From Leucobacter musarum subsp. musarum (GTDB taxonomy: Bacteria > Actinomycetota > Actinomycetes > Actinomycetales > Microbacteriaceae), in assembly GCF_001273845.1 (NCBI RefSeq), contig NZ_JHBW01000088.1:80732-144731 (forward strand): a DNA stretch of 64,000 nt. The letters are read 5' to 3'. The notes below the pieces were generated by a model, which saw only the letters and a list, made by a program, of their open reading frames with translations, did no database searches and was not told the origin of the DNA. Made by a program: the position numbers and the translations under genes. Within the stretch, counting starts at the first letter, position 1. Each line of letters starts with the position of its first letter. Below are positions 1 to 9,578 of the stretch, one piece after another.

Positions 1-434
1 TCGCCGATGCCGATCATGATGAGGCTGAAGATGATCTGTTCGGTGATCATCCATCCGGGGTAGAGCCCGGGAATCGCCGCCATGACGAGCGTGATGACCG
101 GGAAGATCTGCGCGAAGAGTCGCAGTCGGCGGTACGCCCAGTACCAGCCGCGAGCGGCTCTCCAGGCGAAGTAGCAGAGGGTCGCGGTCATCGCGAGCAC
201 CACGAACGAGCGCATCCACACGGCGAGCGGCACGGTGCCACCTGCGGCGGTGATCCACACCGCGGCGACCGCGGCGGCAAGGCCGATCAGCAGCTCGAGC
301 ACGAGCAGCCAGGTGATCCAGCGGAATGCGCGGCGCGTCTTCGGGTGCGAGAGGCCGGCGGCGGCCACGCGCACACCGGCCTGACGCCCGCCGGCGATGC
401 GGTCGAGACGGAGCAGCAGCGCGTCGAGTGCCAT
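1..434 (-). CDS. Multi-pass membrane protein, C-terminus cut by window edge
   Basis: The first 144 codons are visible; the rest lies beyond position 1. The product begins MALDALLLRLDRIAGG and then has about four hydrophobic stretches (roughly residues 38-60, 66-85, 103-118 and from 122), with basic residues between them, as in a small integral membrane protein. The ATG at 434 is supported by TACGCT (441-446 read on the minus strand) ending 6 nt upstream, the leaderless spacing seen for many genes in this window. I do not recognise the family and no function is assigned. Confidence 0.6.
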   Translation of the reverse strand, partial: MALDALLLRLDRIAGGRQAGVRVAAAGLSHPKTRRAFRWITWLLVLELLIGLAAAVAAVWITAAGGTVPLAVWMRSFVVLAMTATLCYFAWRAARGWYWAYRRLRLFAQIFPVITLVMAAIPGLYPGWMITEQIIFSLIMIGIG

Positions 435-515
435 GCCGTCAGCGTACCGAATCGCGCTGACGTCGCAGGGCGATCGGCGATCGGGGTGCAACGGTCAACA
501 TCTGGGTGCAGGATC

Positions 516-543
516 GGGGTGCGCGGAATGCTCCGCGCACCCC
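516..543 (-). terminator. 12-bp perfect hairpin downstream of the HtaA gene
   Basis: The arms 516-527 and 532-543 are perfect 12-bp reverse complements around a 4-nt loop. The hairpin lies just after the stop of the minus-strand HtaA gene (550). There is no strong U-tract, as is common for actinobacterial terminators. Confidence 0.6.
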
Positions 544-549
544 AGACCG

Positions 550-2748
550 TTAGTCCTGCGTGCTTGCGTGCGCGCGGGCGCGCTGCAGGCGGCGCGCACC
601 GCACGCGAGGCCGCCGAGCACGATCAGCGCGGCACCCCCGATAACCCACGGGGTGAGCGACGTGCCACCGGTGGTCGCGAGGCCCGACGCGCTCGTCGCT
701 GCGGGCTGTGCGGCCTCGGTTGCCGAAGATGCCTCGGCGCTCGAGCCCGCTGCTGCCGATGAGCCGGAACCGTTCGCGGCCCCCGACGCGTTCGTGCCCT
801 CGGCGGTGGCCGATCCGGCGCCGGCTGATCCCGAGCCGCCGTCGGCGCTTGCGCTCGCATCGGCGCCCGCTCCATCAGTTCCCGACTCGGCGGTCGCCCC
901 ACCGTCCGCGTCACTGACCGGCGTCGTCGCCGCGAGGGTGGCGGCGAATGCGAACGGCAGCGGCGGCTTTTCGGCGTCCATCGACGCGCCCGTCGTCAAC
1001 CACCAGGCCTGCAGCTGGGGGTCGAGCCACTGCACGAAGTCGGCGGGGTACGAGTTGGGGTACGTGCGCGACTCGAGGGTCAGTGCGCGGTCGAAGAAGT
1101 CGGGCTGTGCGGTGAGCGCGTACGCATCGCCCTCGCTCGTCACCGACGCGTTCGAGAACGTGGCGAGCGTGACGCGGCGGTAGCCGTCGCTCTGCAGCGC
1201 ACCGCTGACCTTCCACGAGACGTCGAAGCTCAGCGACCCGGTTCCGTCGGCGTCGATCTGCAGGCGGGGGTTGCCGAGGATCGTCGTCACCTCGGGTGCG
1301 AGGGCCGGATAGTGCTGAATGAAGATGCCGCCCTCCCAGACCAGATCCGCGGCTCCGCTCGCGCGGTCGACCCAGCCGGTGCCGTTCGAGAACCCGTAGT
1401 CGGTGCCGGTCTTCACCGCGTCGCCCAGTGCGCGCGGACCCCAGGCCTGCATGTACGTGTTGATCGCCCAGGTGAGTGCACCGTCAGTCGTTGCGCTGGC
1501 GCCCGCGGGGGTCGCGCTGGCAGTCGGAGCAGCGGGGCCCTCCCACGGGTCGTTCACCGTCGGCTCTTCGGGGCCGGCCTCTTGGCCGGGAGTGACCTCG
1601 CGCTCCGTGACGACGGGGGTGTCGCCGGCCCGCGAGATCTCGCTCAGTCGGTCGGAGTAGGGGTGGCTCGCGAAGATGCGCGACCCGTCGGCGCTGATGC
1701 CGAGGCCCCAGGTATCGGCGTAGGGCGATCCGGTGCCGTGGGTGACGCCCGCGGCGGTGAAATCGACTGCGGTTTCCGCCGTCCAGGTGTCGGGGCGGAT
1801 CACCGAAACCGTATTGGTGAAGCCGTCGGTGGTGACGACCTCGTGCGTCGCGGGGTTGACCGCCATCTCGTAGACGTTCTCGCCGACCTCGACGGGCGTG
1901 CCGACGAACCGGCCGTCGGCGACGCGCAGGCTCACGACCTTCGTGCGATCCCACGAATCGCTGATGGTCGGATTGACGGCGATGTGCAGCTCGCCGAGGG
2001 TCTCATCCATGGCGAGAGCGGCGGCGCGGCCGCCGACCGGGGTGCCGTCGACGACGAGCGCCGAGACCGGGAACGCGAGCGAATCAACCCACGCGCCGGT
2101 GATGGTGCTGTAGCCGGTGATGACCTTCGCGCGGCCCTCGGCGATCCACACCATGTGGTTCGTGGCGTCGTACACCGCATCCTTGATCAGCGGGTAGCGT
2201 TCGGTGCTGATCGCGATGGGGGTCGAGACCTCTCCCGTGTTTGGATCGACGCGGGTGAGCGCCGTCGAGTCGAAGACGTAGACCACGCCGCTGTCGGTGT
2301 CTTCGACGAGCCCGCTCGGGTATGACGGCGTGCCCGCGAGTTCGCGGGTCTCGAATGTCGGCGACGTGAGGTCGACGATCGCGAGGGTCTGCGACGTGTT
2401 GAAGACGACGTAGAGGCGGTTGCCGTCAGCGCTGAGCGCGATGTCGGTCGGGTCGCTCTGCGGCAGCGTGATGGTGCTGCCCGACGGGGCGCCCGTGGCG
2501 ATGTCGAACCAGGTGATCTGGCCCGGGCCGGAGCTCGGGTCGACGGTGACGTACACCCGACCGCGGGCGTCGTCGACGACCGCATCACGACTGGTCTCGC
2601 CCACGGTGGCGGTCGTGGTCAGCGAGAACTGAGAGCTGTCAGCGTGCGCTGAGAGCGGGGTGAGGATGAGCGCGAGACCGGCGAGCAGCAGCGCAACGAG
2701 CGCTCCCGCCGCGGCGCGCGCGGAGACGGATGGGTGGAAAGCAGGCAC
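550..2748 (-). CDS. Cell-wall anchored HtaA-domain heme protein with beta-propeller N-terminal half
   Basis: Predicted surface protein of 732 aa. It has a signal peptide ending near an AHA motif. About 350 residues of YVTN/NHL-like propeller repeats follow (GRVYVTVD, DGNRLYVVF, DGSRIFASH). An HtaA-type domain spans about residues 420-590 (LTWAINTYMQAW, WEGGIFIQHY). A Ser/Ala/Gly-rich spacer then leads to a sortase-like LATTG at about 689, a membrane helix and an Arg-rich tail. HtaA domains bind heme in corynebacterial uptake systems, so iron or heme capture is likely. GTG at 2748 is preferred over TTG at 2763 because AGGGG lies 7 nt upstream of it. A DtxR/IdeR-type iron box lies just upstream. 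No hmu/hta transporter gene is next to it in this window. Confidence 0.8.
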   Translation of the reverse strand: MPAFHPSVSARAAAGALVALLLAGLALILTPLSAHADSSQFSLTTTATVGETSRDAVVDDARGRVYVTVDPSSGPGQITWFDIATGAPSGSTITLPQSDPTDIALSADGNRLYVVFNTSQTLAIVDLTSPTFETRELAGTPSYPSGLVEDTDSGVVYVFDSTALTRVDPNTGEVSTPIAISTERYPLIKDAVYDATNHMVWIAEGRAKVITGYSTITGAWVDSLAFPVSALVVDGTPVGGRAAALAMDETLGELHIAVNPTISDSWDRTKVVSLRVADGRFVGTPVEVGENVYEMAVNPATHEVVTTDGFTNTVSVIRPDTWTAETAVDFTAAGVTHGTGSPYADTWGLGISADGSRIFASHPYSDRLSEISRAGDTPVVTEREVTPGQEAGPEEPTVNDPWEGPAAPTASATPAGASATTDGALTWAINTYMQAWGPRALGDAVKTGTDYGFSNGTGWVDRASGAADLVWEGGIFIQHYPALAPEVTTILGNPRLQIDADGTGSLSFDVSWKVSGALQSDGYRRVTLATFSNASVTSEGDAYALTAQPDFFDRALTLESRTYPNSYPADFVQWLDPQLQAWWLTTGASMDAEKPPLPFAFAATLAATTPVSDADGGATAESGTDGAGADASASADGGSGSAGAGSATAEGTNASGAANGSGSSAAAGSSAEASSATEAAQPAATSASGLATTGGTSLTPWVIGGAALIVLGGLACGARRLQRARAHASTQD

Positions 2749-2796
2749 AGCAAAGCCCCTCAATGGCAGGCGGATACAATAAACAATCCATCATAC

Positions 2797-2815
2797 TTAG
2801 GATTGCCTTGCCTAA
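2797..2815 (-). promoter_or_regulatory. DtxR/IdeR-type iron box
   Basis: TTAGGATTGCCTTGCCTAA matches the recalled DtxR/IdeR consensus TTAGGTTAGCCTAACCTAA at 15 of 19 positions, with both outer TTAGG/CCTAA arms intact. It lies 49-67 nt upstream of the HtaA gene's GTG start, where a repressor would block the promoter under iron-replete conditions. The rest of the 2749-3027 gap shows no convincing gene. Confidence 0.75.
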
Positions 2816-3027
2816 ATCGGCCCAATGTGGTCCGCGCGAGTGTCAGGGGAAACGCACAGGCGTGACCCGGAATGCGAGTCGATGGCGCAAGACGGATGTG
2901 ACTCAGGCTGACCTATACAACATCAGATGTATGGGGCGCAATCGATCATTTCACATGTTGCGTTCGTACATTCAGAGTCAGGAACCGGTCGTTGTCACCG
3001 CATGGTCGGCTCCTTGACTCATGAAGT

Positions 3028-3063
3028 TCGGCTCCTGTCGGGTGTGCGCCCGCCAGGAGCCGA
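3028..3063 (-). terminator. Hairpin after the membrane methyltransferase gene
   Basis: TCGGCTCCTG (3028-3037) and CAGGAGCCGA (3054-3063) are perfect 10-bp inverted arms around a 16-nt loop. The hairpin lies 20 nt past the end of the minus-strand gene at 3083. Confidence 0.55.
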
Positions 3064-3082
3064 GCTGGTTCTCCGGCCGATG

Positions 3083-4012
3083 TCAGCCGCGCGGCAGGCG
3101 CGGCACCCAGCAGGCGACGCGGGCCGCGTATGCGTCGAACTCCGCGCCGAAGCGGGCGCGCAGGTCGGCTTCTTCGTGCGGGCGCACGACCCAGTTCCAG
3201 AACAGCGACCCCGCGACTGCGTAGGCGACGACGAGCCATGATCCGAGTATCAGCCCGACGGCGATTCCCTGCATGACTCCCGCGACCGCCATGGGATTGC
3301 GCACCCAGCGATACGGGCCGGCGACGACGAGACGGGTGGCAGTCTGTGACGGGAGCGGGGTGCCGGCTCCGCGGGTCGACATGGTGAACCCCGACCACAG
3401 CCCCAGCGCGCTCGCCGCGGTCAGCAGCACGGCGCCGACGATCGGCACGGCGATGGGAACGCCGACGCGCAGACCCCACCGCGACTCGATCACCGTGATG
3501 ATGACGGGGAGCACAAGCAGAAAGCTGCCCCAGAATACGACGATCTGCTGCGCGGTGCGCGCCACGTGCCGACCCGCGGGCGCGGCGGGGGCCTCGCGGA
3601 ACGCGAACGGGCCAACGAGCACCCACTCGGTGGGGAGCCGACCGCGCCAGACGAGCAGCCCGGCGCCCACACTGCCGGCGGCGGCGAGCACCATCGCGAG
3701 CGCGCCCCAACCGGCGAGCCCGGTAAGCGTCGCGTACCCGCACATGCCCGCGGCGACGAGTGCGGTCCAGGGCACGGCGATCCAGATCGCCCACCGCACC
3801 CCGCACGCGACCAGCGCCGAGGCGACCACGAACAGGGGAATGTCGAGTGCGGCAGTCAGCGCGGGATCAAGCCCGCCGAGCGTCGCCGTGCGCACCGAGG
3901 GCAGGCTGAACACGCTGATCCACCATGCGGAGCCCGCAATCGCCTGCACCGCGAAGTACGCGCGGCCGAGTGCGGGAGTGAACATGCGATGCGTCGCCGG
4001 GTGCGCCGTCAT
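3083..4012 (-). CDS. Isoprenylcysteine methyltransferase/PEMT-type membrane methyltransferase
   Basis: A 309-aa polytopic membrane protein with about seven hydrophobic segments. The C-terminal part carries the hallmarks of the ICMT/phospholipid methyltransferase superfamily: GPYRWVRNP at about residue 232, a hydrophobic hairpin, then RPHEEADL at about 278 and a Y...WVPRL end. Family members methylate lipids or prenylated groups with S-adenosylmethionine at the membrane; the substrate here is unknown. The ATG at 4012 is 7 nt after the stop of the upstream LAL regulator, so the two are probably co-transcribed. A later Met (3985) is possible. Confidence 0.7.
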   Translation of the reverse strand: MTAHPATHRMFTPALGRAYFAVQAIAGSAWWISVFSLPSVRTATLGGLDPALTAALDIPLFVVASALVACGVRWAIWIAVPWTALVAAGMCGYATLTGLAGWGALAMVLAAAGSVGAGLLVWRGRLPTEWVLVGPFAFREAPAAPAGRHVARTAQQIVVFWGSFLLVLPVIITVIESRWGLRVGVPIAVPIVGAVLLTAASALGLWSGFTMSTRGAGTPLPSQTATRLVVAGPYRWVRNPMAVAGVMQGIAVGLILGSWLVVAYAVAGSLFWNWVVRPHEEADLRARFGAEFDAYAARVACWVPRLPRG

Positions 4013-4019
4013 CGTCGGA

Positions 4020-6569
4020 CTAGACCAGCCCCATCTGGCGCGCACGCGCGAGCGCTTCGGTGCGGCTCGACACCTTCAACTTTCGGTAGATGCTGCGCGT
4101 CTGCGTCTTGATGGTGTTCGACGAGACGTGGAGGTCGCCGGCGATGTCATCGATCGATCCGCCGCGCGCGAGTTCGACGAGCACGAGCGCTTCGCGCTTC
4201 GAGAGCTCCTCGAGCATCACCTCGTCGCCTGCGAACGGGGTGCCCGGGGGCTGGCGCCAGATGTCGGTCGGCACGAGCGAACGCAGCACGGCGATGTCGC
4301 CTGCCGGCAGCCACGACAGCGGCAGCCGGTTGTCGAGTCGATCGAGCGTGAGCAGCGCCTGCGTGGCGAGCGTGGTCGCGAACTCGGTGTTGCCGAGGCG
4401 AGCGTGGGTGGCAGCGCGCAGTAGCTGGTGCTGCACCGCCTGAGACGGGAAGAGTTCGGACTCGTCGATGGCTTCGAGCTGTGCGAGCGCCTCGTTGGGC
4501 TGTGACGAGAGCAGCGCCAGCCGGGTGCGCGCCAGCAGCGTTGCCGTGTTGTCGCCATCGTGGGTCAGCGCAGCACGGGCGCGGATCAGGTCGCCGGTAG
4601 CCAACAAGAACTCGCCGCGTAGCGATTGCAACTGTTCGGCCCAGCCGTCGCTGATCGGGAAGTGCTGGCGCTGCGCGAGCGCGGCGTCGAACTCGTGCAG
4701 CCCACGAGCGGCCTGGTCGGCCATGAGCCGCGTCGCCCCGCGGGTCCACACGATCGCGGGCCACAGCTCGAATTCGTCGATGCGATCGATCACGGGCTGC
4801 AGGGCGTCGAATGCGGCTTCGTGGCGACCGAGGCTCGACGCACGCATCGCGGTCGCGAGGTGCCACCCGATGCTTTGCTGCGACCCCTGCCAGTCGGGGC
4901 GCGAGCTGTCGATGGCGCTCAGCTCGCGCTTGGCCGCGCGCAGGTCGCCGAGGCGGCCGTGCGCGAACGCCAGCACCGCATGCAGGTGCGCTCGGCGCCC
5001 CGAGTGTGCGTCGTCGCTTGACTCCGCCGCCAACTCGATGGCCGCGGGAATGCGGGCGGCCAGAATCTCAGTGATGATCACCTGCATGCGCGCGGCGAAC
5101 ATGCCGGATCGCCAGCTCGGCGAACCCATCGGCCCGAGACGCAAGAACTCCTCGCCGACCTCGGCGGCCTCGGTGTATTCGCGGTTCACCCGCAGGCCGG
5201 CGAATCGCGCCAGCAGCAGCAGGCGCCCGGCGGCCCCCTGCACATCTGCAGCGCGCGAGGCGAGGGTCGGCATGCCGATCTGCAGCAGCTCGCGAATGCG
5301 CGGCGTCGGAATCGTCGCCGTTTCGCTCAGCGCAACCGCGATCATGATCGGAATCGTGCCCTCGCGCGACATCCGTTCCGGTGAGATGGTCTCGGCGATC
5401 GTGATCAGCTCTTGCGTGCGGCGGCCACTGATCTCCGAGTAGTTCCGCACGAAGTGCGGGAAGATGGCGCGGTCCATGTGGCCGTCAATGAGCAGCTCGA
5501 GTATTTCAATCGGATCGGCGAGCTCGTAGAGCTGCTCGAAGGCGAGGCGGCGAATCTCGGCCACGCGATCCTCCGAGAATTCACGCAGTGCGCGAGGGCG
5601 CAGCGCCGTGCTCATCAGCGTATGCAGGCGGAAGGTCTTGCGCCCCGCCGCCATCGCGATGCGGCCGATGCCGGCCTGATCGAATCGCTCGAACCACGAC
5701 CACGCGGCGGCACCGCCGAGTTGTTCAGCCAGGCGCTCATCGACCTCGGGGCTGAGTGCCGAGGCGAGTGCGAGGTCGGTGGCGGCACCACTCTCGAAGG
5801 TCGGGGCGAAGTCTGCGAGCAGGCCTTCGACGCCGCTTGCGACCTCGTCGGTCGACGGACGACGCGTGCCCCCGCGCGAGAGCTGCTGCATCACCGACAG
5901 CGCGAGGCGCACCGCCAGCGGATGCCCTCGGGTCGCGCGGCGCAGTGCCGTGACCTCAGAATCGGTGAGCCGGTAGGGGAGCGAGCGTGCGACCGCTGCG
6001 AGCTCGGTCGCGCTGAACGCCAGGTCGTGCGAGCCCAACACGGTGACGTCAAGGCCGGCGGCGGTCAGCGGAACTTCGAAACGCGTCGTCGACCGTGACG
6101 TCGCGAACAGCTGGAGATGCGGCGATCGGCGCAGCAGTGAGACCAACTGATCTTGCAGATCGGCACCGATGAAGTGGAGACCGTCGATCGCGAGCGTGAT
6201 GGGGAAGGGATCGCGCATCGTCGCGGAGATGACGAGCGAGAGAGCTTCCTGCGGAGGGATGCGCCCACTCATATAGTCGTTGGTCAAGCCGCCGAAGGTC
6301 TCTGGGCGGGCCGCAGACAGGGCTTGCAGCATCCGCAGCCAGAAGCTCCGGGGTTCTCCGGCACCCTCGTCGAGTGCGATCCAGGCGACCTGCCGCTCGG
6401 CTTGCGTCGAGAGCCACTGCGAGATCAGCTCAGTCTTGCCGGCGCCCTGCTCGGCATTGAGCACGACAATGCGGCCGGCTGCGGCGAGTTGCGCGAGCAG
6501 CTCGGCACGCCGCAACTGACCGTTCGCATCGAACGAAGAAACGCCGTCGTCGGCAACGTCTCCCGGCAC
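4020..6569 (-). CDS. Large ATP-binding LuxR-family (LAL/MalT-like) transcriptional regulator
   Basis: An 849-aa regulator of the LAL type. A P-loop (NAEQGAGKT, about residues 38-46) and a Walker B-like segment (ITLAIDG) form an NTPase module. A long helical, TPR-like middle is followed by a LuxR/GerE helix-turn-helix in the last 60 residues (LSKREALVLVELARGGS, SNTIKTQTRSIYRKL). GTG at 6569 is chosen because AAGGAG lies 7 nt upstream; the frame extends 30 codons further 5' but that part looks non-coding. The gene is divergent from the amino-acid ABC transporter at 6855, a possible target. Confidence 0.85.
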   Translation of the reverse strand: MPGDVADDGVSSFDANGQLRRAELLAQLAAAGRIVVLNAEQGAGKTELISQWLSTQAERQVAWIALDEGAGEPRSFWLRMLQALSAARPETFGGLTNDYMSGRIPPQEALSLVISATMRDPFPITLAIDGLHFIGADLQDQLVSLLRRSPHLQLFATSRSTTRFEVPLTAAGLDVTVLGSHDLAFSATELAAVARSLPYRLTDSEVTALRRATRGHPLAVRLALSVMQQLSRGGTRRPSTDEVASGVEGLLADFAPTFESGAATDLALASALSPEVDERLAEQLGGAAAWSWFERFDQAGIGRIAMAAGRKTFRLHTLMSTALRPRALREFSEDRVAEIRRLAFEQLYELADPIEILELLIDGHMDRAIFPHFVRNYSEISGRRTQELITIAETISPERMSREGTIPIMIAVALSETATIPTPRIRELLQIGMPTLASRAADVQGAAGRLLLLARFAGLRVNREYTEAAEVGEEFLRLGPMGSPSWRSGMFAARMQVIITEILAARIPAAIELAAESSDDAHSGRRAHLHAVLAFAHGRLGDLRAAKRELSAIDSSRPDWQGSQQSIGWHLATAMRASSLGRHEAAFDALQPVIDRIDEFELWPAIVWTRGATRLMADQAARGLHEFDAALAQRQHFPISDGWAEQLQSLRGEFLLATGDLIRARAALTHDGDNTATLLARTRLALLSSQPNEALAQLEAIDESELFPSQAVQHQLLRAATHARLGNTEFATTLATQALLTLDRLDNRLPLSWLPAGDIAVLRSLVPTDIWRQPPGTPFAGDEVMLEELSKREALVLVELARGGSIDDIAGDLHVSSNTIKTQTRSIYRKLKVSSRTEALARARQMGLV

Positions 6570-6670
6570 CGCGCTCTCCTTGTTCCCCCGTGACCGAACC
6601 GGGTGCTGTGCGCGAGCACAAGCGCCTTCCGGGTTCAGCCGGCCCTGTGTGGACCCCATGTCAGCTTAAC

Positions 6671-6717
6671 CGGAATGTTATGTCTGGTGCTCGACGTGTT
6701 GACGCGGCGACATTCCG
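6671..6717. promoter_or_regulatory. Spaced inverted repeat between LAL regulator and transporter
   Basis: CGGAATGT (6671-6678) and ACATTCCG (6710-6717) are perfect 8-bp inverted arms 31 nt apart in the 285-bp divergent intergenic region. A second dyad (GTGCT...AGCAC) lies near 6604-6618. These are candidate operator half-sites for the LAL regulator; this is inference only. Confidence 0.3.
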
Positions 6718-6854
6718 CGGCAGCACGGTGCCAGCAACAGTCTGCCTCTGGACCGGGGGAGAGACTCTGTCACAGATTCGACACACGAGCGCAGTATGCT
6801 CAGGGGCAAGATTCCGCCGGATCACCCGGCGCCTCAATCGACCTGGAGAAATCA

Positions 6855-7754
6855 ATGAAGATTCGTTACGCGCTCCCCGCTCTTGCAGCGGCGGCCCTGC
6901 TCACGCTGACCGGTTGCGTCAACAACGCGGAGTCGGAGGGCGGCGGGTCGGGCAGCACCTCGGCTCCGTCGGCCGACATCACCGCAGACGACGCCGCGGT
7001 CGCGCTCCTGCCGAAAGACATCAAGGACTCGGGCGAACTGACGATCGGCACCGACGCCGAGTACCCGCCGAACGAGTTCAAGGATGCCGATGGCAACCCG
7101 ACCGGCTGGGGCGTCACGCTCGCCGAAGCGGTCTCCGCGAAGCTCGGCCTCGAGCCCAAGTGGGAGATCCTCGGCTTCGACAGCATCATCCCCCGCATTC
7201 AGGAGGGCGCGCTAAACATGGGCTCGTCGTCGTTCACCGACAACCTCGAGCGTCAGAAGTCGGTCGACTTCGTCGACTTCCTGAACGCCGGCACGCAGTG
7301 GGCATCGGCCAAGGGTGAGAACGTCGACCCCGACGACGCCTGCGGTCTGGTCGTCTCGGTGCAGGCGGGCACCGTGCAAGACACCGATGAGCTGCCCGCG
7401 AAGTCGAAGGCCTGCACCGACGCCGGCAAGGAAGCGATTCAGATCCTTCGCTTCGACGGCCAGCCCGAGGTCACCCAGGCCGTCGTCGACGGCCGCGCCG
7501 CGGCATTCTCGGCCGATCTGCCCGTGACCGGCGACGCCGTCGCCAAGCTCGGCGATCAGTTGCAGATCACCGGCGAGGTCTTCGATGCTGCACCGTACGG
7601 TTTCGCCACGCAGAAGGGCAGCGACACCACCAAGGCCGTGCAGGCGGCGCTGCAGTCGCTGATCGACGACGGCACGTACCTCGACATCCTCAAGGAAGCT
7701 GGGATCGAGTCGGGAGCCGTCACCTCCGCCGAGATCAACGCCGGCACGGAGTGA
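6855..7754 (+). CDS. Polar amino-acid ABC transporter, substrate-binding lipoprotein
   Basis: A 299-aa extracellular solute-binding protein (family 3, SBP_bac_3). It has a lipoprotein signal with lipobox LTGC at about residues 17-20 and an acidic, Ser/Gly-rich linker. The family-typical ligand site (TIGTDAEYPPNEF, then GWGVTLAEAV and MGSSSFTDNLERQKSVDF) follows. It captures a polar amino acid or similar compound and delivers it to the permease encoded 11 nt downstream. The ATG at 6855 follows GGAGAA at good spacing. Upstream in-frame codons lack the signal sequence and were not used. Confidence 0.9.
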   Translation: MKIRYALPALAAAALLTLTGCVNNAESEGGGSGSTSAPSADITADDAAVALLPKDIKDSGELTIGTDAEYPPNEFKDADGNPTGWGVTLAEAVSAKLGLEPKWEILGFDSIIPRIQEGALNMGSSSFTDNLERQKSVDFVDFLNAGTQWASAKGENVDPDDACGLVVSVQAGTVQDTDELPAKSKACTDAGKEAIQILRFDGQPEVTQAVVDGRAAAFSADLPVTGDAVAKLGDQLQITGEVFDAAPYGFATQKGSDTTKAVQAALQSLIDDGTYLDILKEAGIESGAVTSAEINAGTE

Positions 7755-7765
7755 TCGCGTAGATC

Positions 7766-8794
7766 ATGACCACCAGCACCACTCCCGGTGCGGGGCCGAA
7801 CGCCCCGCACCCCGAGTCGGAGGCCATTGAGGCCATCCGACTTCGGCACCCCTGGCGCACCGTCTTCGCCGTCGCACTCATCGTGCTCGCCGGGCTGTTC
7901 ATCTACGACACCGCCGTCAACCGCCCGGTCTACAACTGGGGAGAAGTCGGCAAGTACCTCTTCGATGTGCGCATCGTCGAGGGGGCCTGGTACACCCTGC
8001 AACTGACGGTGTACTCGATGATCATCGCGGTCGTGCTCGGTGTCACCGTCGCCGTGATGCGGCAGTCGCCGAACCCCGTCGTCAAGGCCGTCGCCTGGGT
8101 CTATCTCTGGCTCTTCCGCGGCACCCCGGTGTACGTGCAGCTCGTGTTCTGGGGCCTGATCCCGACGATCTACAAGTCGATCAGCCTGGGCATTCCGTTC
8201 ACCGACGCCGTCGCGACGCTGAACACCAAGGACCTGCTGAGCTACTTCACGCTCGCCGTGATCGGCCTGGCGCTGAACGAGGCCGCCTACATGGCCGAGA
8301 TCGTGCGCGCCGGCCTGCTCTCGGTCGACAAGGGGCAAGATGAGGCGGCGACTGCGCTCGGTCTCGGATGGTGGCACACCATGAGCCGCGTCATTCTGCC
8401 GCAGGCCATGCGCGTCATCATTCCCCCGACCGGCAACGAGGTGATCTCGATGCTCAAGACGACGTCGCTCGTGACCGCGGTGCCGTTCACGCTCGACCTC
8501 TACGGTCGTGCACGCGATATCTCAGCGGTCACCTACCAGCCCGTGCCGATGCTGATCTGCGCGTCGATCTGGTACCTGACGGTCACATCGATCCTGATGG
8601 TCGGGCAGTACTTCCTCGAGAAGAAGTTCGCGAAGGGCGTCTCGCAGCGCCCCGACGTGATGAAGCCGACCGTTGAAACGCAGTCGGTGCGCGTGATCGG
8701 CCTCACGGATGACACCCACCCGACCTACCCCAGTGCTGGTGGAGGCGAGAACATCGTGCCGCCGCACGAGCGACCCGGAGGGGGAGGCGCATGA
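7766..8794 (+). CDS. Polar amino-acid ABC transporter permease
   Basis: A 342-aa inner-membrane permease of the His/Glu/Gln/Arg type. An N-terminal helix (about 33-52) is followed by about five core helices. The EAA loop (ADEVR-type, here [24 protein letters not shown]) contacts the ATPase. The cytoplasmic C-terminal tail ends in Gly- and Pro-rich sequence. A single polypeptide probably forms a homodimer because no second permease gene is present. Its stop overlaps the ATPase start (ATGA), showing translational coupling. Confidence 0.9.
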   Translation: MTTSTTPGAGPNAPHPESEAIEAIRLRHPWRTVFAVALIVLAGLFIYDTAVNRPVYNWGEVGKYLFDVRIVEGAWYTLQLTVYSMIIAVVLGVTVAVMRQSPNPVVKAVAWVYLWLFRGTPVYVQLVFWGLIPTIYKSISLGIPFTDAVATLNTKDLLSYFTLAVIGLALNEAAYMAEIVRAGLLSVDKGQDEAATALGLGWWHTMSRVILPQAMRVIIPPTGNEVISMLKTTSLVTAVPFTLDLYGRARDISAVTYQPVPMLICASIWYLTVTSILMVGQYFLEKKFAKGVSQRPDVMKPTVETQSVRVIGLTDDTHPTYPSAGGGENIVPPHERPGGGGA

Positions 8795-9570
8795 GCGTCC
8801 ACGCGACCGATACGCCCATGGTGCTCGCCCAGGGGGTGTCGAAGGCCTACGGCTCGAACCTCGTGCTCAAGTCGATCTCGCTCGAGGTGCAGCGCGGCGA
8901 AGTGCTCTGCCTCGTCGGGCCGTCGGGCTCGGGCAAGTCCACGTTCCTGCGCTGTATCAATCACCTTGAAACGGTCAACTCGGGCCGACTGTCGGTCGAT
9001 GGCGAACTCGTCGGGTACAAGCAGAAGGGCGACAAGCTCTACGAGATGCACCCGCGTGAAGCGGCGGCGCAGCGACGCGACATCGGCATGGTGTTTCAAC
9101 GCTTCAACCTGTTTCCGCACATGACCGCGCTCGAGAACGTGATGATCGCGCCGACGCTGCTCAAAAAGGGCGATCGGGCGAAGCTGAAGGCGCGCGCGAT
9201 GGAGTTGCTCGCACGCGTCGGGCTCGCCGAACGCCACGACTACTACCCGGCGCATCTCTCGGGCGGTCAGCAGCAGCGCGTCGCCATCGCGCGCGCGCTC
9301 GCCATGGAACCGAAGCTGATGCTCTTCGACGAGCCCACCTCGGCGCTCGACCCCGAGCTCGTCGGTGAAGTGCTCGATGTCATGAAGGGGCTCGCCGAAA
9401 GCGGTATGACGATGATCGTCGTGACCCACGAGATGGGCTTCGCCCGCGAAGTCGCCGACAAGCTCGTCTTCATGGACGGCGGCGTCGTCGTCGAGGAGGG
9501 CGACCCCACTGAAGTGCTCACCAACCCGCAGCGGGAGCGCACCAAAGCGTTCCTCTCGAAGGTGCTGTAG
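8791..9570 (+). CDS. Polar amino-acid ABC transporter ATP-binding protein (GlnQ-like)
   Basis: A 259-aa ABC ATPase that powers the importer encoded just upstream. It has Walker [10 protein letters not shown] (about 50-58), Q-loop ([14 protein letters not shown]), signature LSGGQQQR, Walker [13 protein letters not shown] and switch His (VVTHEMGFA). Length and motifs match the GlnQ/HisP group. It starts inside the permease stop codon (4-nt overlap). Transcription probably ends at the palindromic element that begins 8 nt after the stop. Confidence 0.93.
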   Translation: MSVHATDTPMVLAQGVSKAYGSNLVLKSISLEVQRGEVLCLVGPSGSGKSTFLRCINHLETVNSGRLSVDGELVGYKQKGDKLYEMHPREAAAQRRDIGMVFQRFNLFPHMTALENVMIAPTLLKKGDRAKLKARAMELLARVGLAERHDYYPAHLSGGQQQRVAIARALAMEPKLMLFDEPTSALDPELVGEVLDVMKGLAESGMTMIVVTHEMGFAREVADKLVFMDGGVVVEEGDPTEVLTNPQRERTKAFLSKVL

Positions 9571-9578
9571 GGCCTTCT

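Noticed and set aside
1312..2325. Long plus-strand open frame antisense to the HtaA gene
   Set aside because: Arg/Gly-rich shadow typical of high-GC DNA. The minus-strand frame has signal peptide, domain and anchor motifs.
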